Positions 45,064 to 54,004 of a stretch of DNA of 64,000 nt are shown piece by piece. The stretch spans positions 158,104-222,103 of the forward strand of contig NZ_JACSPZ010000005.1 in NCBI RefSeq assembly GCF_014836905.1. The letters run 5' to 3'. Position 1 is the first letter of the stretch; each line of letters begins with the position of its first letter. The stretch comes from Solibacillus faecavium (GTDB lineage: Bacteria > Bacillota > Bacilli > Bacillales_A > Planococcaceae). The notes under the pieces are model-generated. The model worked only from the letters and a program-made list of their open reading frames with translations. It was not told the DNA's origin and did not search any database. The translations under genes and the position numbers were made by a program.

Positions 45064-45867
45064 TTATTCTACTATATAACCAAGGTCTCTTAAGACATTA
45101 TTAATAAAATCAATTGTGTATCGGAAAACATCCTCACGTTCCACTTCAAAAAACAAACTATGCAGGCATCCATTCCATTGTTTATAGTGGAATTCTGAAA
45201 GAGTTTGTTCCATCAGCCACCTTTTAGAAGTACTAATATCCGTTATTTTATCATTTTCCCCGGTCATTAGTAACAGTGGAATATCAGGGAATTTATTTTC
45301 AGGATCACGGATTGTTCGCGTCATATGTTGCCAATCCCGATACCATTTAACAGTCACCATACTATTTAACGGTAACTGCTCCTTTAACTCCATTAATACA
45401 TCCGTATTACGTGTGAAATATTGTATGCTCAATTCATGTTTTAATTTCACATTCGATGTTATTGCACTAAAGCTTGATAATGCATTGGATAATTTTCCCG
45501 GTGCTAATTTAAAATGAAGCCACGGCGATGTTAGGACTACACCTGCGCATTCTATTTTATTTTTCTGAAGTACGTATGTTGCTATAGATGCACCTAATCC
45601 ATTGCCTACAATAAATAGAGGCAAATTATATTCTAGGGCAACTTTTAATAACACTTTTGTATAATTATAGTATTCTTCAAAATTTTCATCATGATATCTT
45701 GCATACTTTCCTTGTTCACCATGCCCAGGTAAATCCCCCATTACTACATGAAAGCGAGCACTTCTGAATTTTTCGATTAACCATGCGTACCACCGATGCT
45801 GTTCATATGCACTATGAAGAATAACGACTACGGCTTTTGGCTGCTGCTCTGTTTCCCATTTCCACAT
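45064..45867 (-). CDS. ytpA: YtpA-like alpha/beta hydrolase (monoacylglycerol lipase/phospholipase type)
   Basis: 267 residues from ATG 45867 (MWKWETEQQ), RBS AAGGAGG 7 nt upstream; a TTG at 45873 is between RBS and start. Nucleophile elbow of the family appears as VGNGLGASIA (G-x-G-x-G with N/G in place of the usual S), and the catalytic Asp/His are in LLMTGENDKITD and GCLHSLFFE. The missing Ser at the elbow is notable. B. subtilis YtpA makes the antibiotic bacilysocin; activity here is not secure. Confidence 0.75.
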   Translation of the reverse strand: MWKWETEQQPKAVVVILHSAYEQHRWYAWLIEKFRSARFHVVMGDLPGHGEQGKYARYHDENFEEYYNYTKVLLKVALEYNLPLFIVGNGLGASIATYVLQKNKIECAGVVLTSPWLHFKLAPGKLSNALSSFSAITSNVKLKHELSIQYFTRNTDVLMELKEQLPLNSMVTVKWYRDWQHMTRTIRDPENKFPDIPLLLMTGENDKITDISTSKRWLMEQTLSEFHYKQWNGCLHSLFFEVEREDVFRYTIDFINNVLRDLGYIVE

Positions 45868-46003
45868 GGTCAATCCTCCTTACTTAAAACAGTCTGCTAT
45901 AATTTATTATATAAAGTTAAAAGATGTTAATTGAAAATTAATAGTGATTTGATACGATTACAATAGCTCTTATACATTCTATAAAAGAAATGAGGAATTG
46001 AAC

Positions 46004-46516
46004 ATGATATACCCTTATAAAGATAAATCACCAACTATTCACCCAACTGCCTACATTGCTGATTATGCAACAATTACAGGCGATGTGACAATAGGGGAAA
46101 ATACTTCCATTTGGTTTAATACAGTCATACGCGGCGATGTGAATAAAACAATCATTGGAGATCGTGTTAGTATTCAGGATTTAAGTTGTCTTCACCAAAG
46201 CCCTGCAGCTCCACTCATTATTGAAGATGAAGTTACAGTAGGTCATCAAGTAACATTACATAGCTGTACAATAAGAAAACGTGCTTTAATCGGCATGGGT
46301 TCCATCATTTTGGATGGTGCAGAAATAGGCGAAGGAGCATTTATTGGTGCAGGTAGTCTCGTACCACCTGGAAAAGTAATTCCTCCCAATTCACTTGCTA
46401 TGGGGCGCCCAGCAAAAGTTGTACGTGAAGTAAATGCAGAGGACCGGGCAGATATGGATCGCATAATTAATGAATACGTAGCGAAGGGACAATACTACAA
46501 ATCATTACAGAAATAA
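46004..46516 (+). CDS. ytoA: YtoA, gamma-carbonic anhydrase-like hexapeptide repeat protein
   Basis: 170 residues from ATG 46004; a TTG at 45998 would be only 2 nt after the RBS GAGGAA. Left-handed beta-helix repeat (I-x-x-x-x-I hexads from HPTAYIADYATITGDV to MGRPAKVV). Zinc-ligand histidines CLHQSP, VGHQVTLH as in gamma-class carbonic anhydrases. B. subtilis YtoA is the counterpart. Enzyme activity unproven in many family members. Confidence 0.87.
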   Translation: MIYPYKDKSPTIHPTAYIADYATITGDVTIGENTSIWFNTVIRGDVNKTIIGDRVSIQDLSCLHQSPAAPLIIEDEVTVGHQVTLHSCTIRKRALIGMGSIILDGAEIGEGAFIGAGSLVPPGKVIPPNSLAMGRPAKVVREVNAEDRADMDRIINEYVAKGQYYKSLQK

Positions 46517-46582
46517 CATTTCGCTATCAATCCAATTATTTACAATATAAAGGAAGGAAGTATATTATTCTCCATAATAACA

Positions 46583-46618
46583 GAAAAGGAGCCGTCCATT
46601 TGACTGAACGCTCCTTCC
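46583..46618 (-). terminator. Terminator of metK
   Basis: Minus strand GGAGCGTTC ... GGACGGCTCC TTTT; one bulge and G-U pair. Confidence 0.65.
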
Positions 46619-46622
46619 TTCT

Positions 46623-47819
46623 TTAAATTCCGGCTTTTTCTTTAAGTTCTGCCGCTTTATCTGTATTTTCCCATGGTACATTGATGTCAGTACGACCGAA
46701 GTGTCCATATGCTGCTGTTTGTTTATAGATTGGACGGCGTAAATCCAACATTTTAATAATTCCTGCTGGGCGTAAATCAAATAGCTCTCGAACCCATTCT
46801 ACGATTTTGGAAGATTCTACTTTACCAGTTCCGAATGTATCTACCGCAATTGATACTGGTTGTGCAACACCGATTGCATAAGCCAATTGAACTTCAGCAC
46901 GATCCGCTAAGCCTGCAGCAACGATGTTTTTTGCAACATAACGAGCTGCATATGCTGCTGAACGGTCCACTTTCGTTGCATCCTTACCAGAGAATGCACC
47001 ACCACCGTGACGTGCGTAACCACCGTACGTATCTACGATAATTTTACGACCTGTTAGACCAGCATCTCCTTTTGGACCACCAATTACAAAACGACCTGTT
47101 GGATTAATAAAATATTTAGTTGCTTCATCTAATAACTCAGAAGGAACTACTGGTTTAATAACATGTTCTTTAATATCCGTTTGAATTTGCTCCAATGTCG
47201 CTTCTTCATCATGCTGTGTTGAAATAACGATTGTATCCACACGAACAGGCTCATTGTTTTCATCATATTCGATTGTTACTTGTGTTTTACCATCCGGACG
47301 TAAATATTCCAATTCTCCTGATTTACGTACTTCTGTTAAACGACGAGCTAATTTGTGAGCTAAAGAAATAGGCATCGGCATAAGTTCCGGTGTTTCGTTA
47401 CATGCGTAGCCGAACATTAAACCTTGGTCTCCAGCACCGATTGATTCTAATTGATCTTCTGTCATTGAACCTTCGCGCGCTTCTAACGCCTGATCTACAC
47501 CTTGTGCAATATCCGGTGATTGTTCACCAACTGCAACAAGTACAGCTAAGTTTTCTGCGTCAAAACCATATTTTCCGCGCGTATAGCCAATCTCTGCTAC
47601 CGTATCACGGATAATACCTTTCATATCTACATAAGTAGAAGTTGTAATTTCACCAGATACTAATACTAAGCCTGTTGTTACCGTAGTTTCACAAGCTACA
47701 CGTGCATTTGGATCTGCTGCTAAAATTGCGTCTAAAATGGCATCCGAAATTTGATCGCAAATTTTATCTGGATGTCCTTCCGTTACACTTTCTGATGTAA
47801 ACAGTCGACGATTTTTCAT
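46623..47819 (-). CDS. metK: MetK, S-adenosylmethionine synthetase
   Basis: 398 residues from ATG 47819 with RBS AGGAGG 7 nt upstream; the reading frame is open further upstream but has no RBS. Makes SAM from methionine and ATP. Signatures: [17 protein letters not shown] (metal and ATP binding), [28 protein letters not shown]. Regulated by the SAM-I riboswitch upstream. Confidence 0.97.
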   Translation of the reverse strand: MKNRRLFTSESVTEGHPDKICDQISDAILDAILAADPNARVACETTVTTGLVLVSGEITTSTYVDMKGIIRDTVAEIGYTRGKYGFDAENLAVLVAVGEQSPDIAQGVDQALEAREGSMTEDQLESIGAGDQGLMFGYACNETPELMPMPISLAHKLARRLTEVRKSGELEYLRPDGKTQVTIEYDENNEPVRVDTIVISTQHDEEATLEQIQTDIKEHVIKPVVPSELLDEATKYFINPTGRFVIGGPKGDAGLTGRKIIVDTYGGYARHGGGAFSGKDATKVDRSAAYAARYVAKNIVAAGLADRAEVQLAYAIGVAQPVSIAVDTFGTGKVESSKIVEWVRELFDLRPAGIIKMLDLRRPIYKQTAAYGHFGRTDINVPWENTDKAAELKEKAGI

Positions 47820-48009
47820 GTCATTTCCTCCTAATTCACTTTGGCAATTGTTTTTATTGATACGGTACTCATTACCCATGTCCGTTATATTGCGTCTTAC
47901 ACCGTGGCATAATAGCATTATTAACGTCAAGCTTTATTTGCTTTAACACGAGGGTCTGAAAGGCTGTAACTATATAATTTTCGCTCAATACGAAATTGTA
48001 AATTCAAAT

Positions 48010-48196
48010 AAAAAAATCCTTTCACTCATAACCGTGTTCATCACACGTGAGGAAAGGATATTACGTTTCGTTACCTTTCACTCTTATCGTTCAAGGGAAA
48101 TTTTGCCCTTGCATCAGGTTGGCACCAACACGTATAAAATATACGCAGGTTGCCGGGTTTCATAGGGCCTGCCCCTCCACCAGCTCGGGATAAGAG
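48010..48196 (-). promoter_or_regulatory. SAM-I (S-box) riboswitch of metK
   Basis: Aptamer 48081-48196: P1 CTCTTATC(CC) with its partner GATAAGAG, then the conserved GAGCTGGTGGAGGGGCAGGCCC, GAAACCCGGCAACC and GGTGCCAACCTG (minus strand). The expression platform is a terminator (48010-48060), ATCCTTTCCTCACGTGT ... ACACGG ... GAAAGGATTTTTTT. Transcription would stop when SAM is abundant. About 190 nt of leader with little recognisable structure lie between it and metK. Confidence 0.95.
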
Positions 48197-48213
48197 TATC
48201 CGTTCAATTACAC

Positions 48214-48242
48214 ATCCTACATAAAAAAATTAGTGCTGTCAA
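48214..48242 (-). promoter_or_regulatory. Promoter of the metK riboswitch leader
   Basis: TTGACA (48237-48242), 17 bp, TAGGAT (48214-48219), 18 nt before the aptamer. Confidence 0.7.
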
Positions 48243-48396
48243 TAAATTTTGTCTGATTTTAAACAGTTAAAAATTCCACAAAAAAATAATTCATAATTAG
48301 TATAGATTATATCCTTCAATGTGTTATACTATTTTTGAATTAATAACAACTCCCCTACTATAAGGGAATACTATAAAAAAGGATGGTATTTAATAG

Positions 48397-49983
48397 ATGA
48401 ATTCGGTAGAAATTGCTAACGAGCTGAAAGAACTTTTAAACGGGGAAAACATCAAAACTCAATTATCTGTTCCACAATTAGTTGAAAAAGCTACATCACG
48501 TGGAGAAGCAATGTTAACTGTTGATGGCGCATTACGTGCTGAAACAGGTAAATATACTGGTCGATCACCTAAAGATAAATATATCGTTGAAGAGGAAAAC
48601 TCTAAAGATAAAATTGATTGGGGTAAAGTTAACCGTCCTATCTCTTCAGAAGTATTTGATAAGCTTTATGTCAAAGTTGTAAACTACCTAAAAGAACGCG
48701 ATGAATTATTTGTATTCAACGGTTTTGCGGGTGCTGACAAAGACTCTCAATTATCGATTAAAGTAATTAACGAATATGCTTGGCATAACCTATTCTGTCA
48801 TCAATTATTCATCCGTCCTACAGCAGAAGAATTAGCTGCACATGTTGCTGACTTTACAATTGTTTCTGCTCCAAACTTTAAAGCAGATCCTGAAGTAGAT
48901 GGAACTGGTTCGGAAACATTTATTATAACATCAATTGAAAAGAAAATCATCTTAATCGGTGGTACTGAATATGCTGGCGAAATGAAAAAATCAATTTTCG
49001 GGATTATGAACTATTTGTTGCCTGAACAAGGTATTTTCCCAATGCACTGCTCAGCTAACGTTGGCGAAAAAGGCGACGTTGCCCTGTTCTTCGGTTTATC
49101 AGGAACTGGTAAAACAACTTTATCAGCGGATTGCGACCGCAAATTAATCGGGGATGATGAACACGGTTGGTCTGATAATGGTGTTTTCAACATTGAGGGT
49201 GGATGCTACGCAAAAACAATTAACCTCTCTGCTGAAAATGAGCCGGAAATTTACAATGCAATCCGCTTCGGTTCTGTATTGGAAAATGTAGCGGTTGATT
49301 CAGAATCACGCATTTGTGACTACGACGATGGATCTTTGACAGAAAATACTCGTGTTGCATATCCAATCGATTATATTGATAACATTGTATTACCATCAGT
49401 AGCAGGTCACCCAAACACAATTGTCTTCTTAACAGCGGACGCGTTTGGCGTACTACCTCCTATTTCAAAATTAACGAAGGAGCAAGCGATGTACCACTTC
49501 CTAAGTGGCTTCACTTCAAAATTAGCAGGTACAGAGCGTGGTGTCACTGAGCCAGAGCCAGTGTTCTCTACATGCTTCGGTTCACCATTCCTTCCACTTC
49601 CTGCAACAGTCTATGCAGATCAATTAGGTAAGAAAATTGACGAGCATGGTTCACAAGTGTTCTTAGTGAACACAGGTTGGACAGGAGGAGAATACGGTGT
49701 AGGTAGCCGTATGAAACTTGCTTATACTCGTACAATGGTACGCGCTGCCATTAACGGTGAATTAGACAATGTTGAAACGACACAAGATGGAGTATTTGGT
49801 TTAAATATTCCTGTAGCTATTGAAGGAGTACCTTCTAGCGTATTAAATCCACGTGCTGCATGGGCTGATACTGCTGCATACGATAAAAAGGCTACTGAAC
49901 TTGCAGAGCTATTTAAAAACAACTTCACAAAATTCGCTGATGTTGATGAAGCTATCGTGAAAAAAGGCGGTCCATTAGTATAA
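48397..49983 (+). CDS. pckA: PckA, ATP-dependent phosphoenolpyruvate carboxykinase
   Basis: 528 residues (B. subtilis 527). Converts oxaloacetate to PEP, opening gluconeogenesis. Kinase Walker [18 protein letters not shown] with the kinase-1 motif, oxaloacetate motif [12 protein letters not shown], metal-binding [10 protein letters not shown] and [20 protein letters not shown]. Divergent from metK, as in B. subtilis. A TATACT at 48325-48330 is a possible -10, without a good -35. Confidence 0.97.
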   Translation: MNSVEIANELKELLNGENIKTQLSVPQLVEKATSRGEAMLTVDGALRAETGKYTGRSPKDKYIVEEENSKDKIDWGKVNRPISSEVFDKLYVKVVNYLKERDELFVFNGFAGADKDSQLSIKVINEYAWHNLFCHQLFIRPTAEELAAHVADFTIVSAPNFKADPEVDGTGSETFIITSIEKKIILIGGTEYAGEMKKSIFGIMNYLLPEQGIFPMHCSANVGEKGDVALFFGLSGTGKTTLSADCDRKLIGDDEHGWSDNGVFNIEGGCYAKTINLSAENEPEIYNAIRFGSVLENVAVDSESRICDYDDGSLTENTRVAYPIDYIDNIVLPSVAGHPNTIVFLTADAFGVLPPISKLTKEQAMYHFLSGFTSKLAGTERGVTEPEPVFSTCFGSPFLPLPATVYADQLGKKIDEHGSQVFLVNTGWTGGEYGVGSRMKLAYTRTMVRAAINGELDNVETTQDGVFGLNIPVAIEGVPSSVLNPRAAWADTAAYDKKATELAELFKNNFTKFADVDEAIVKKGGPLV

Positions 49984-50009
49984 TCTACTAATGATGAGCT
50001 CGACATATT

Positions 50010-50049
50010 GTTTGACGATATAGTCCGCACTAATACTACGACGTCAAAC
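50010..50049. repeat. Inverted repeat in the pckA 3' region
   Basis: GTTTGACG (50010-50017) and CGTCAAAC (50042-50049), 24-nt spacer, 27 nt after the pckA stop, without a T-run. Could be a 3'-UTR hairpin or a site; role unknown. Confidence 0.4.
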
Positions 50050-50067
50050 TTAAAAATATATCATAGT

Positions 50068-50106
50068 AAAAGGGATGCAGAGTATTTTCACACTGCATCC
50101 CTTTTT
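50068..50106. terminator. Bidirectional terminator, pckA / ytmA
   Basis: AAAAGGGATGCAG ... CTGCATCCCTTTTTT perfect arms with runs both sides. Confidence 0.9.
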
Positions 50107-50110
50107 TAAT

Positions 50111-50890
50111 TTATTGTTGTTTCATCCATTCGCTAATTTTTTTTACTGTTTCTCTATTCAGATTTGGCGGGTAATGATGTTTCAGCCTAGATGAATACCA
50201 TGTCTCAACTTGTTTGCCTTTATCTTTCATATAACGCTCCAATTGATAGGCATGTTCAATATTAACATGTTGATCTTCTGCCCCATGTATAATTAATACT
50301 GGTGATTGAACGTTTTCAATATTGTATAAAGGCGTACGGCTTTCATAGTTTTCTGGTACTTTATTAGGAGTACCTCCCACTATTCTTTTTAATCCACGAC
50401 GCATGTCGATTCGATCCCAATAGGTCGCTGTTGCATCTGAGACACCAGCCCATGTTACGACAGATTTTACATCATCACGTAATATTGCTGTCCACAACGC
50501 CATTAAGCCTCCTCGAGAAAAACCAAACAAATTTACTTTTTTAACAGGGGTAAATTGTTTCAGTACTTCTACACCAAAAACTGCATCATACCGGTCTTGC
50601 CCCGCAAATTCGTCTTTTCCTTCTCCCCCACGATTTCCACGATAATAGGGTGCAAACACGATAAATCCATGCATTGCAAACTGGGCGATACGGGCAGGTC
50701 TAACCATACCGATTGATTGTAGTCCACCACGTAAATATAAAAGGGCTTCATACTGCCCCTGTACTTTAGGACGCGCCAGCAACCCCTTTACACGCAATCC
50801 TTGAGACCAATATGTCACTTCATCTAAACGGATATGCGGATTCGGAGAGGGATATTGATGCATTGATAAAATTTCACCATTTGCGTTCAT
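50111..50890 (-). CDS. ytmA: YtmA-like alpha/beta hydrolase (prolyl oligopeptidase fold)
   Basis: 259 residues. S9-type hydrolase: nucleophile elbow LFGFSRGGLMALW (GFSRG), Asp in ADEQHVNIEH-like HGAEDQHVNIEH and terminal His in KHHYPP. Substrate unknown. RBS AGGAAGTG overlaps the end of ytkD, and the coding regions overlap by 17 nt, so the pair is one unit with ytkD upstream. Confidence 0.85.
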   Translation of the reverse strand: MNANGEILSMHQYPSPNPHIRLDEVTYWSQGLRVKGLLARPKVQGQYEALLYLRGGLQSIGMVRPARIAQFAMHGFIVFAPYYRGNRGGEGKDEFAGQDRYDAVFGVEVLKQFTPVKKVNLFGFSRGGLMALWTAILRDDVKSVVTWAGVSDATATYWDRIDMRRGLKRIVGGTPNKVPENYESRTPLYNIENVQSPVLIIHGAEDQHVNIEHAYQLERYMKDKGKQVETWYSSRLKHHYPPNLNRETVKKISEWMKQQ

Positions 50891-51341
50891 AATTATTCAC
50901 TTCCTGCAGCATCTTTTTCATACCTGCATCTCGCATATAAAAGCTTAAATTGGGCTGTTGCCAAAGTTCCTCTTCCGTTAACCATAAAATGCCTTCTGTT
51001 TCAAAGTCTCCTACAAAGGGTTCGATATCTTTTACTTTTGCTGTAAAAACTGCCTTACAAAATGGAATAGTATCATGAACAATATAGTAGGCGAACCATT
51101 TAACATCATCTATTATTACATTGGCTTCCTCATATACTTCTCGGATAGCTGCCTGCACTAATGTTTCACCGGACTCCTGCTTTCCTCCAGGAAACTCTAC
51201 GCCACGTCGATGATGTATTGTGCACAACCATTTCCCCTCGTATTGTACAAGAGCCAGGACATGCTTAGGCTCTATTTCAAAAGGACCTTCATCAAATCTT
51301 AAATCTACCGGTAATCCATTCTCATCAATAAATCTAAACAT
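50874..51341 (-). CDS. ytkD: YtkD-like NUDIX hydrolase
   Basis: 155 residues. Nudix box GGKQESGETLVQAAI-REVYEEANV, complete except that the terminal Gly is Asn. B. subtilis YtkD is an 8-oxo-dGTP hydrolase and RNA pyrophosphohydrolase, and adjacency to ytmA supports the assignment. Start ATG 51341; RBS AGGAGT. Confidence 0.85.
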   Translation of the reverse strand: MFRFIDENGLPVDLRFDEGPFEIEPKHVLALVQYEGKWLCTIHHRRGVEFPGGKQESGETLVQAAIREVYEEANVIIDDVKWFAYYIVHDTIPFCKAVFTAKVKDIEPFVGDFETEGILWLTEEELWQQPNLSFYMRDAGMKKMLQEVNNYERKW

Positions 51342-51404
51342 TTTCGCTCAACTCCTATTACTAGTTTAGCGAACAGATGTCTCTCATTCAATAAAAGCGA
51401 GTAG

Positions 51405-51713
51405 TTAATGATTAAAATACGGCAATTGCTCTACAAATTTTTTCGCATCTTCATCTCCAAATTCATGTATAAGTGCATAGACCTTTTTTAAACGATGGTC
51501 TATTTCATGATTCAATCTATCTAAATGATAAGGGATGAAGGGCATATGCGCTCGAAAGGCATTCGAAGCTTCGAGTGACTGCATTTGATCGAAGAGCTTT
51601 GCAAATACACGTGCTTTATGCGGATCCATTTTCAATACAAATTCATAGGATGATCCCGGATGCAAATTACATGTTAAATTAGCGACAGATACATATACAT
51701 TATTTTTTTCCAA
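51405..51713 (-). CDS. Small uncharacterised protein with TTG start
   Basis: 102 residues (MEKNNVYVSVANLTCNLHPG... ending LPYFNH) when started at the TTG at 51713, which has RBS GAGGTG 6 nt upstream. A longer frame to 51776 runs through a terminator hairpin and has no RBS. Amphipathic, with His/Asp-rich segments (FIPYHLDRLNHEIDHRL). No family recognised. It lies between dps and ytkD on the same strand, but the dps terminator separates it from dps. Confidence 0.6.
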   Translation of the reverse strand: MEKNNVYVSVANLTCNLHPGSSYEFVLKMDPHKARVFAKLFDQMQSLEASNAFRAHMPFIPYHLDRLNHEIDHRLKKVYALIHEFGDEDAKKFVEQLPYFNH

Positions 51714-51762
51714 TTTACTCACCTCATACTTAAGGTGAGCTATAGGAAAATGATTTATACAT

Positions 51763-51788
51763 AAAAACGACCCCAATATTGGAGTCGC
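51763..51788 (-). terminator. Terminator of dps
   Basis: CGACTCC AATATT GGGGTCG stem followed by TTTTT on the minus strand. Confidence 0.75.
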
Positions 51789-51798
51789 TTCATCAAAA

Positions 51799-52242
51799 CT
51801 AGTTACCTAAATATGCATTTAACATCCAAGTATGCTTCTCTAAGCTTTGGTATTGCGCATTCAGCATATCTTCTGTACGGTCATCGCCTTCTTCAGATGC
51901 TGCTTCCATCGCTTTTTCCAGTGCATCCATAATCGTGTTAAAGTCCTCGATTAAAATAGATACCATTTCCTGCGTTTCTTCTTTACCAGATGCTTCTTTA
52001 ATTAAAGAGATATCTAAATGCTCTTTTAATGTTGCCACAGGCTTGCCGCCCTTTGTTAAAATACGTTCGGCAATTTCATCTAGATTAAGTGTTACTTCAT
52101 TGTATAATTCTTCAAATTTTGTGTGTAATGTAAAGAAAGACGGTCCATTTACATACCAGTGGTAGTTATGTAACTTTGTGTACATTACCGACCATGTTGC
52201 TACTAAATCGTTTAAATGTGTGTTTAATTGTTTCTTCGCCAT
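51799..52242 (-). CDS. dps: Dps/MrgA-like DNA-binding ferroxidase
   Basis: 147 residues. Ferritin-like four-helix dodecamer protein: ferroxidase ligands in HNYHWYVNGPSFFTLH and FEELYNE...DEIAERIL. Oxidises and stores Fe2+, protects DNA from hydrogen peroxide. RBS GAGGTGAAG. A palindrome (52270-52290) lies in its 5' region near a TATAAT. No PerR box of good quality was found. Confidence 0.93.
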   Translation of the reverse strand: MAKKQLNTHLNDLVATWSVMYTKLHNYHWYVNGPSFFTLHTKFEELYNEVTLNLDEIAERILTKGGKPVATLKEHLDISLIKEASGKEETQEMVSILIEDFNTIMDALEKAMEAASEEGDDRTEDMLNAQYQSLEKHTWMLNAYLGN

Positions 52243-52269
52243 AAACCTTCACCTCATAATTTTATATTT

Positions 52270-52290
52270 AAAACTTCAAAATGAAGTTTT
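52270..52290. promoter_or_regulatory. Palindrome in the dps 5' region
   Basis: AAAACTTCA, AAA, TGAAGTTTT: perfect 9-bp arms, 9 nt downstream of a TATAAT (52299-52304, minus strand). Possible operator or hairpin of the dps leader. Confidence 0.4.
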
Positions 52291-52481
52291 AATCCTGAAT
52301 TATAGTGAAAAGATAAAGATTTTCCACTTCTAATTATATTATAACCGTTCCTCCACTTGTTAAAACCTTATAAATTCGACGATTATTCAAATTTAGCCGC
52401 GCTTTTTCATGTACAATAGTAAGGAATGAACCGGTTAGGGTGTAAATTTACTGTGCCGGTTAAATTAGTTGAGGTGAAAAA

Positions 52482-52634
52482 ATGAGCTTACCAATCGTAT
52501 TAATTATCATCATTACCATTATGGGGATTTTTGCGTTCTCCATAATTTTACTTGCTCGAAAAAACAAAGTATCATTAAAGCAAACGATTGATGCAAAACC
52601 AACCAATACCTTTAAAAATGGAGAGCAAAAATAG
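52482..52634 (+). CDS. Small membrane protein upstream of yidD
   Basis: 50 residues. N-terminal single membrane helix ([20 protein letters not shown]), then a short basic/polar tail ending FKNGEQK. RBS GAGGTG 6 nt before ATG 52482 and a stop 2 nt before yidD indicate translation and cotranscription with yidD. No family recognised; it could be a membrane protein accessory or a leader. Confidence 0.6.
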   Translation: MSLPIVLIIIITIMGIFAFSIILLARKNKVSLKQTIDAKPTNTFKNGEQK

Positions 52635-52636
52635 TT

Positions 52637-52870
52637 ATGAAAAGGATATTTATTGGGCTAATACGAGTTTATCAAAAATATATTTCTCCTATGAAACCCC
52701 CATCGTGCCGATTCCATCCGACTTGTTCGAGCTATGGTATTGAAGCAGTTCAGAAACATGGCGCTTTTAAAGGACTAATCATGACCATAATACGTATTTT
52801 AAAATGTCAGCCACTTCATCCGGGAGGTTTTGATCCGGTACCTGAAAAATGGCCTTCGAAAAGAAAATAA
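52637..52870 (+). CDS. yidD: YidD, membrane protein insertion efficiency factor
   Basis: 77 residues. Signature [19 protein letters not shown] (residues 24-42) and [14 protein letters not shown]. Assists YidC-mediated membrane insertion. In B. subtilis the homologue is ytjA. Small and basic, amphipathic. It starts 2 nt after the 50-residue gene; its 3' end overlaps a terminator. Confidence 0.92.
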   Translation: MKRIFIGLIRVYQKYISPMKPPSCRFHPTCSSYGIEAVQKHGAFKGLIMTIIRILKCQPLHPGGFDPVPEKWPSKRK

Positions 52871-52887
52871 TATTCGAAGGCTTTTTA
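52852..52887 (+). terminator. Terminator of yidD
   Basis: GCCTTCGAA ... TTCGAAGGC TTTTT; the left arm lies in the last codons of yidD. Confidence 0.8.
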
Positions 52888-52889
52888 TA

Positions 52890-52918
52890 TTGTTTTTTTT
52901 CTTTTAGTATTGTATGAT
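52890..52918 (+). promoter_or_regulatory. Promoter of the zinc-binding lipoprotein gene
   Basis: TTGTTT (52890-52895), 17 bp, TATGAT (52913-52918), 56 nt before the start codon. The Zur box lies 19 nt downstream of the -10. Confidence 0.55.
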
Positions 52919-52937
52919 TGAAAATGTTCAAAAACAC

Positions 52938-52958
52938 AAATCGTAATTGTTACTATTT
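52938..52958 (+). promoter_or_regulatory. Candidate Zur box
   Basis: AAATCGTAATTGTTACTATTT: matches AAATCGTAATNATTACGATTT with two mismatches, placed between the -10 and the start codon (16 nt before ATG 52975), which suits zinc-dependent repression of the znuA-like gene. Confidence 0.75.
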
Positions 52959-52974
52959 AAGGAGATTTACTATA

Positions 52975-53997
52975 ATGAAAAAATGGCTTTCTATTATTTC
53001 AATGCTTACATTTATTCTGTTATTAACTGCCTGCAGCAAAGATAATGAATCACCTGCCGAAACAGACAATACTCAATCGAATAATGATACTCTATCCATC
53101 TATACGACAGTTTATCCATTGCAATACTTCACAGAACGTATTGGCGGCGAATTTGTAGATGTGGCTTCTATTTATCCTGCAGGTGCAAACGAGCACTCAT
53201 TTGAACCAACGCAAAAGGATATGATGGCTTTAGCGGATTCTGATTTATTTTTCTTTATCGGACTTGGGCTAGAGGGCTTTGTTGAAAAAGCCAAAAAGAC
53301 ATTGGAAAATGAAGATGTTAAATTAGTTGCAACTGCTGATGGTGTAACAGAAGAGCAATTGCATATTTCGACTGGTCATACACATGCGGAAGCTACTACA
53401 GAACACGATGATCACGGTCATAATCACGATCATGATGAAGAGGCTGAAGGTGATAAAGATCATGCTCATACCGATCATGATGCACATGTTTGGCTATCCC
53501 CTATTATTTCGCAACAGTTAGCCTTAACGATTAAAGAAGAGTTAACTAAGGCTTTACCTGAACATGAAGCAACTTTCAATGAAAACTACGAACAATTAGT
53601 AGCAGATTTAGATACACTGCATTCTGAATTTGAAGAAATGGCTAGTGCTACTACTAAAAAAACGTTCTTCGTTTCACATGCAGCGTTTGGCTATATTGCC
53701 GGACATTATGGATTTAATCAAGTACCTGTAGCAGGTTTAAATTCGCAAAGTGAACCATCACAAAAAGAATTGACGACAATTGTGGACTTAGCTAATAAAG
53801 AAGGCATTGAATACATTTTCTTTGAGCAAAATGTTTCCTCAAACTTAACTGAAGTGATTCAAAAAGAAGTGAACGCAAAAACGTTAACTTTGCATAATTT
53901 GAGCGTGCTAACAAAAGAAGATGTTCAAAATAACGAAGATTACTTCTCATTAATGCGAAAGAATATTGAAGTATTAAAACAAGCATTATCAAAATAA
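52975..53997 (+). CDS. znuA: Zinc ABC transporter substrate-binding lipoprotein (ZnuA/AdcA type)
   Basis: 340 residues from ATG 52975 (MKKWLSIISM), RBS AAGGAG 10 nt upstream; a longer frame to 52918 has no RBS and would put the promoter inside the gene. Lipobox LTAC (Cys 19). Metal-site histidines in YPAGANEHSFEPTQ, HVWLSPI and FVSHAAFGY, plus a His/Asp-rich loop of about 35 residues (starting HISTGHTHAE) typical of zinc rather than manganese binders. No permease or ATPase gene is adjacent, so the transporter is elsewhere. Confidence 0.88.
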   Translation: MKKWLSIISMLTFILLLTACSKDNESPAETDNTQSNNDTLSIYTTVYPLQYFTERIGGEFVDVASIYPAGANEHSFEPTQKDMMALADSDLFFFIGLGLEGFVEKAKKTLENEDVKLVATADGVTEEQLHISTGHTHAEATTEHDDHGHNHDHDEEAEGDKDHAHTDHDAHVWLSPIISQQLALTIKEELTKALPEHEATFNENYEQLVADLDTLHSEFEEMASATTKKTFFVSHAAFGYIAGHYGFNQVPVAGLNSQSEPSQKELTTIVDLANKEGIEYIFFEQNVSSNLTEVIQKEVNAKTLTLHNLSVLTKEDVQNNEDYFSLMRKNIEVLKQALSK

Positions 53998-54004
53998 TAT
54001 AACT

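Noticed and set aside
51714..51776. Extended N-terminus of the 51.4-kb small protein
   Set aside because: The extension begins with TTG inside the dps terminator hairpin and has no RBS; TTG 51713 has one.
52299..52340. PerR box upstream of dps
   Set aside because: The TTATAATATAATTAG stretch further upstream agrees with the PerR consensus in only one half-site.
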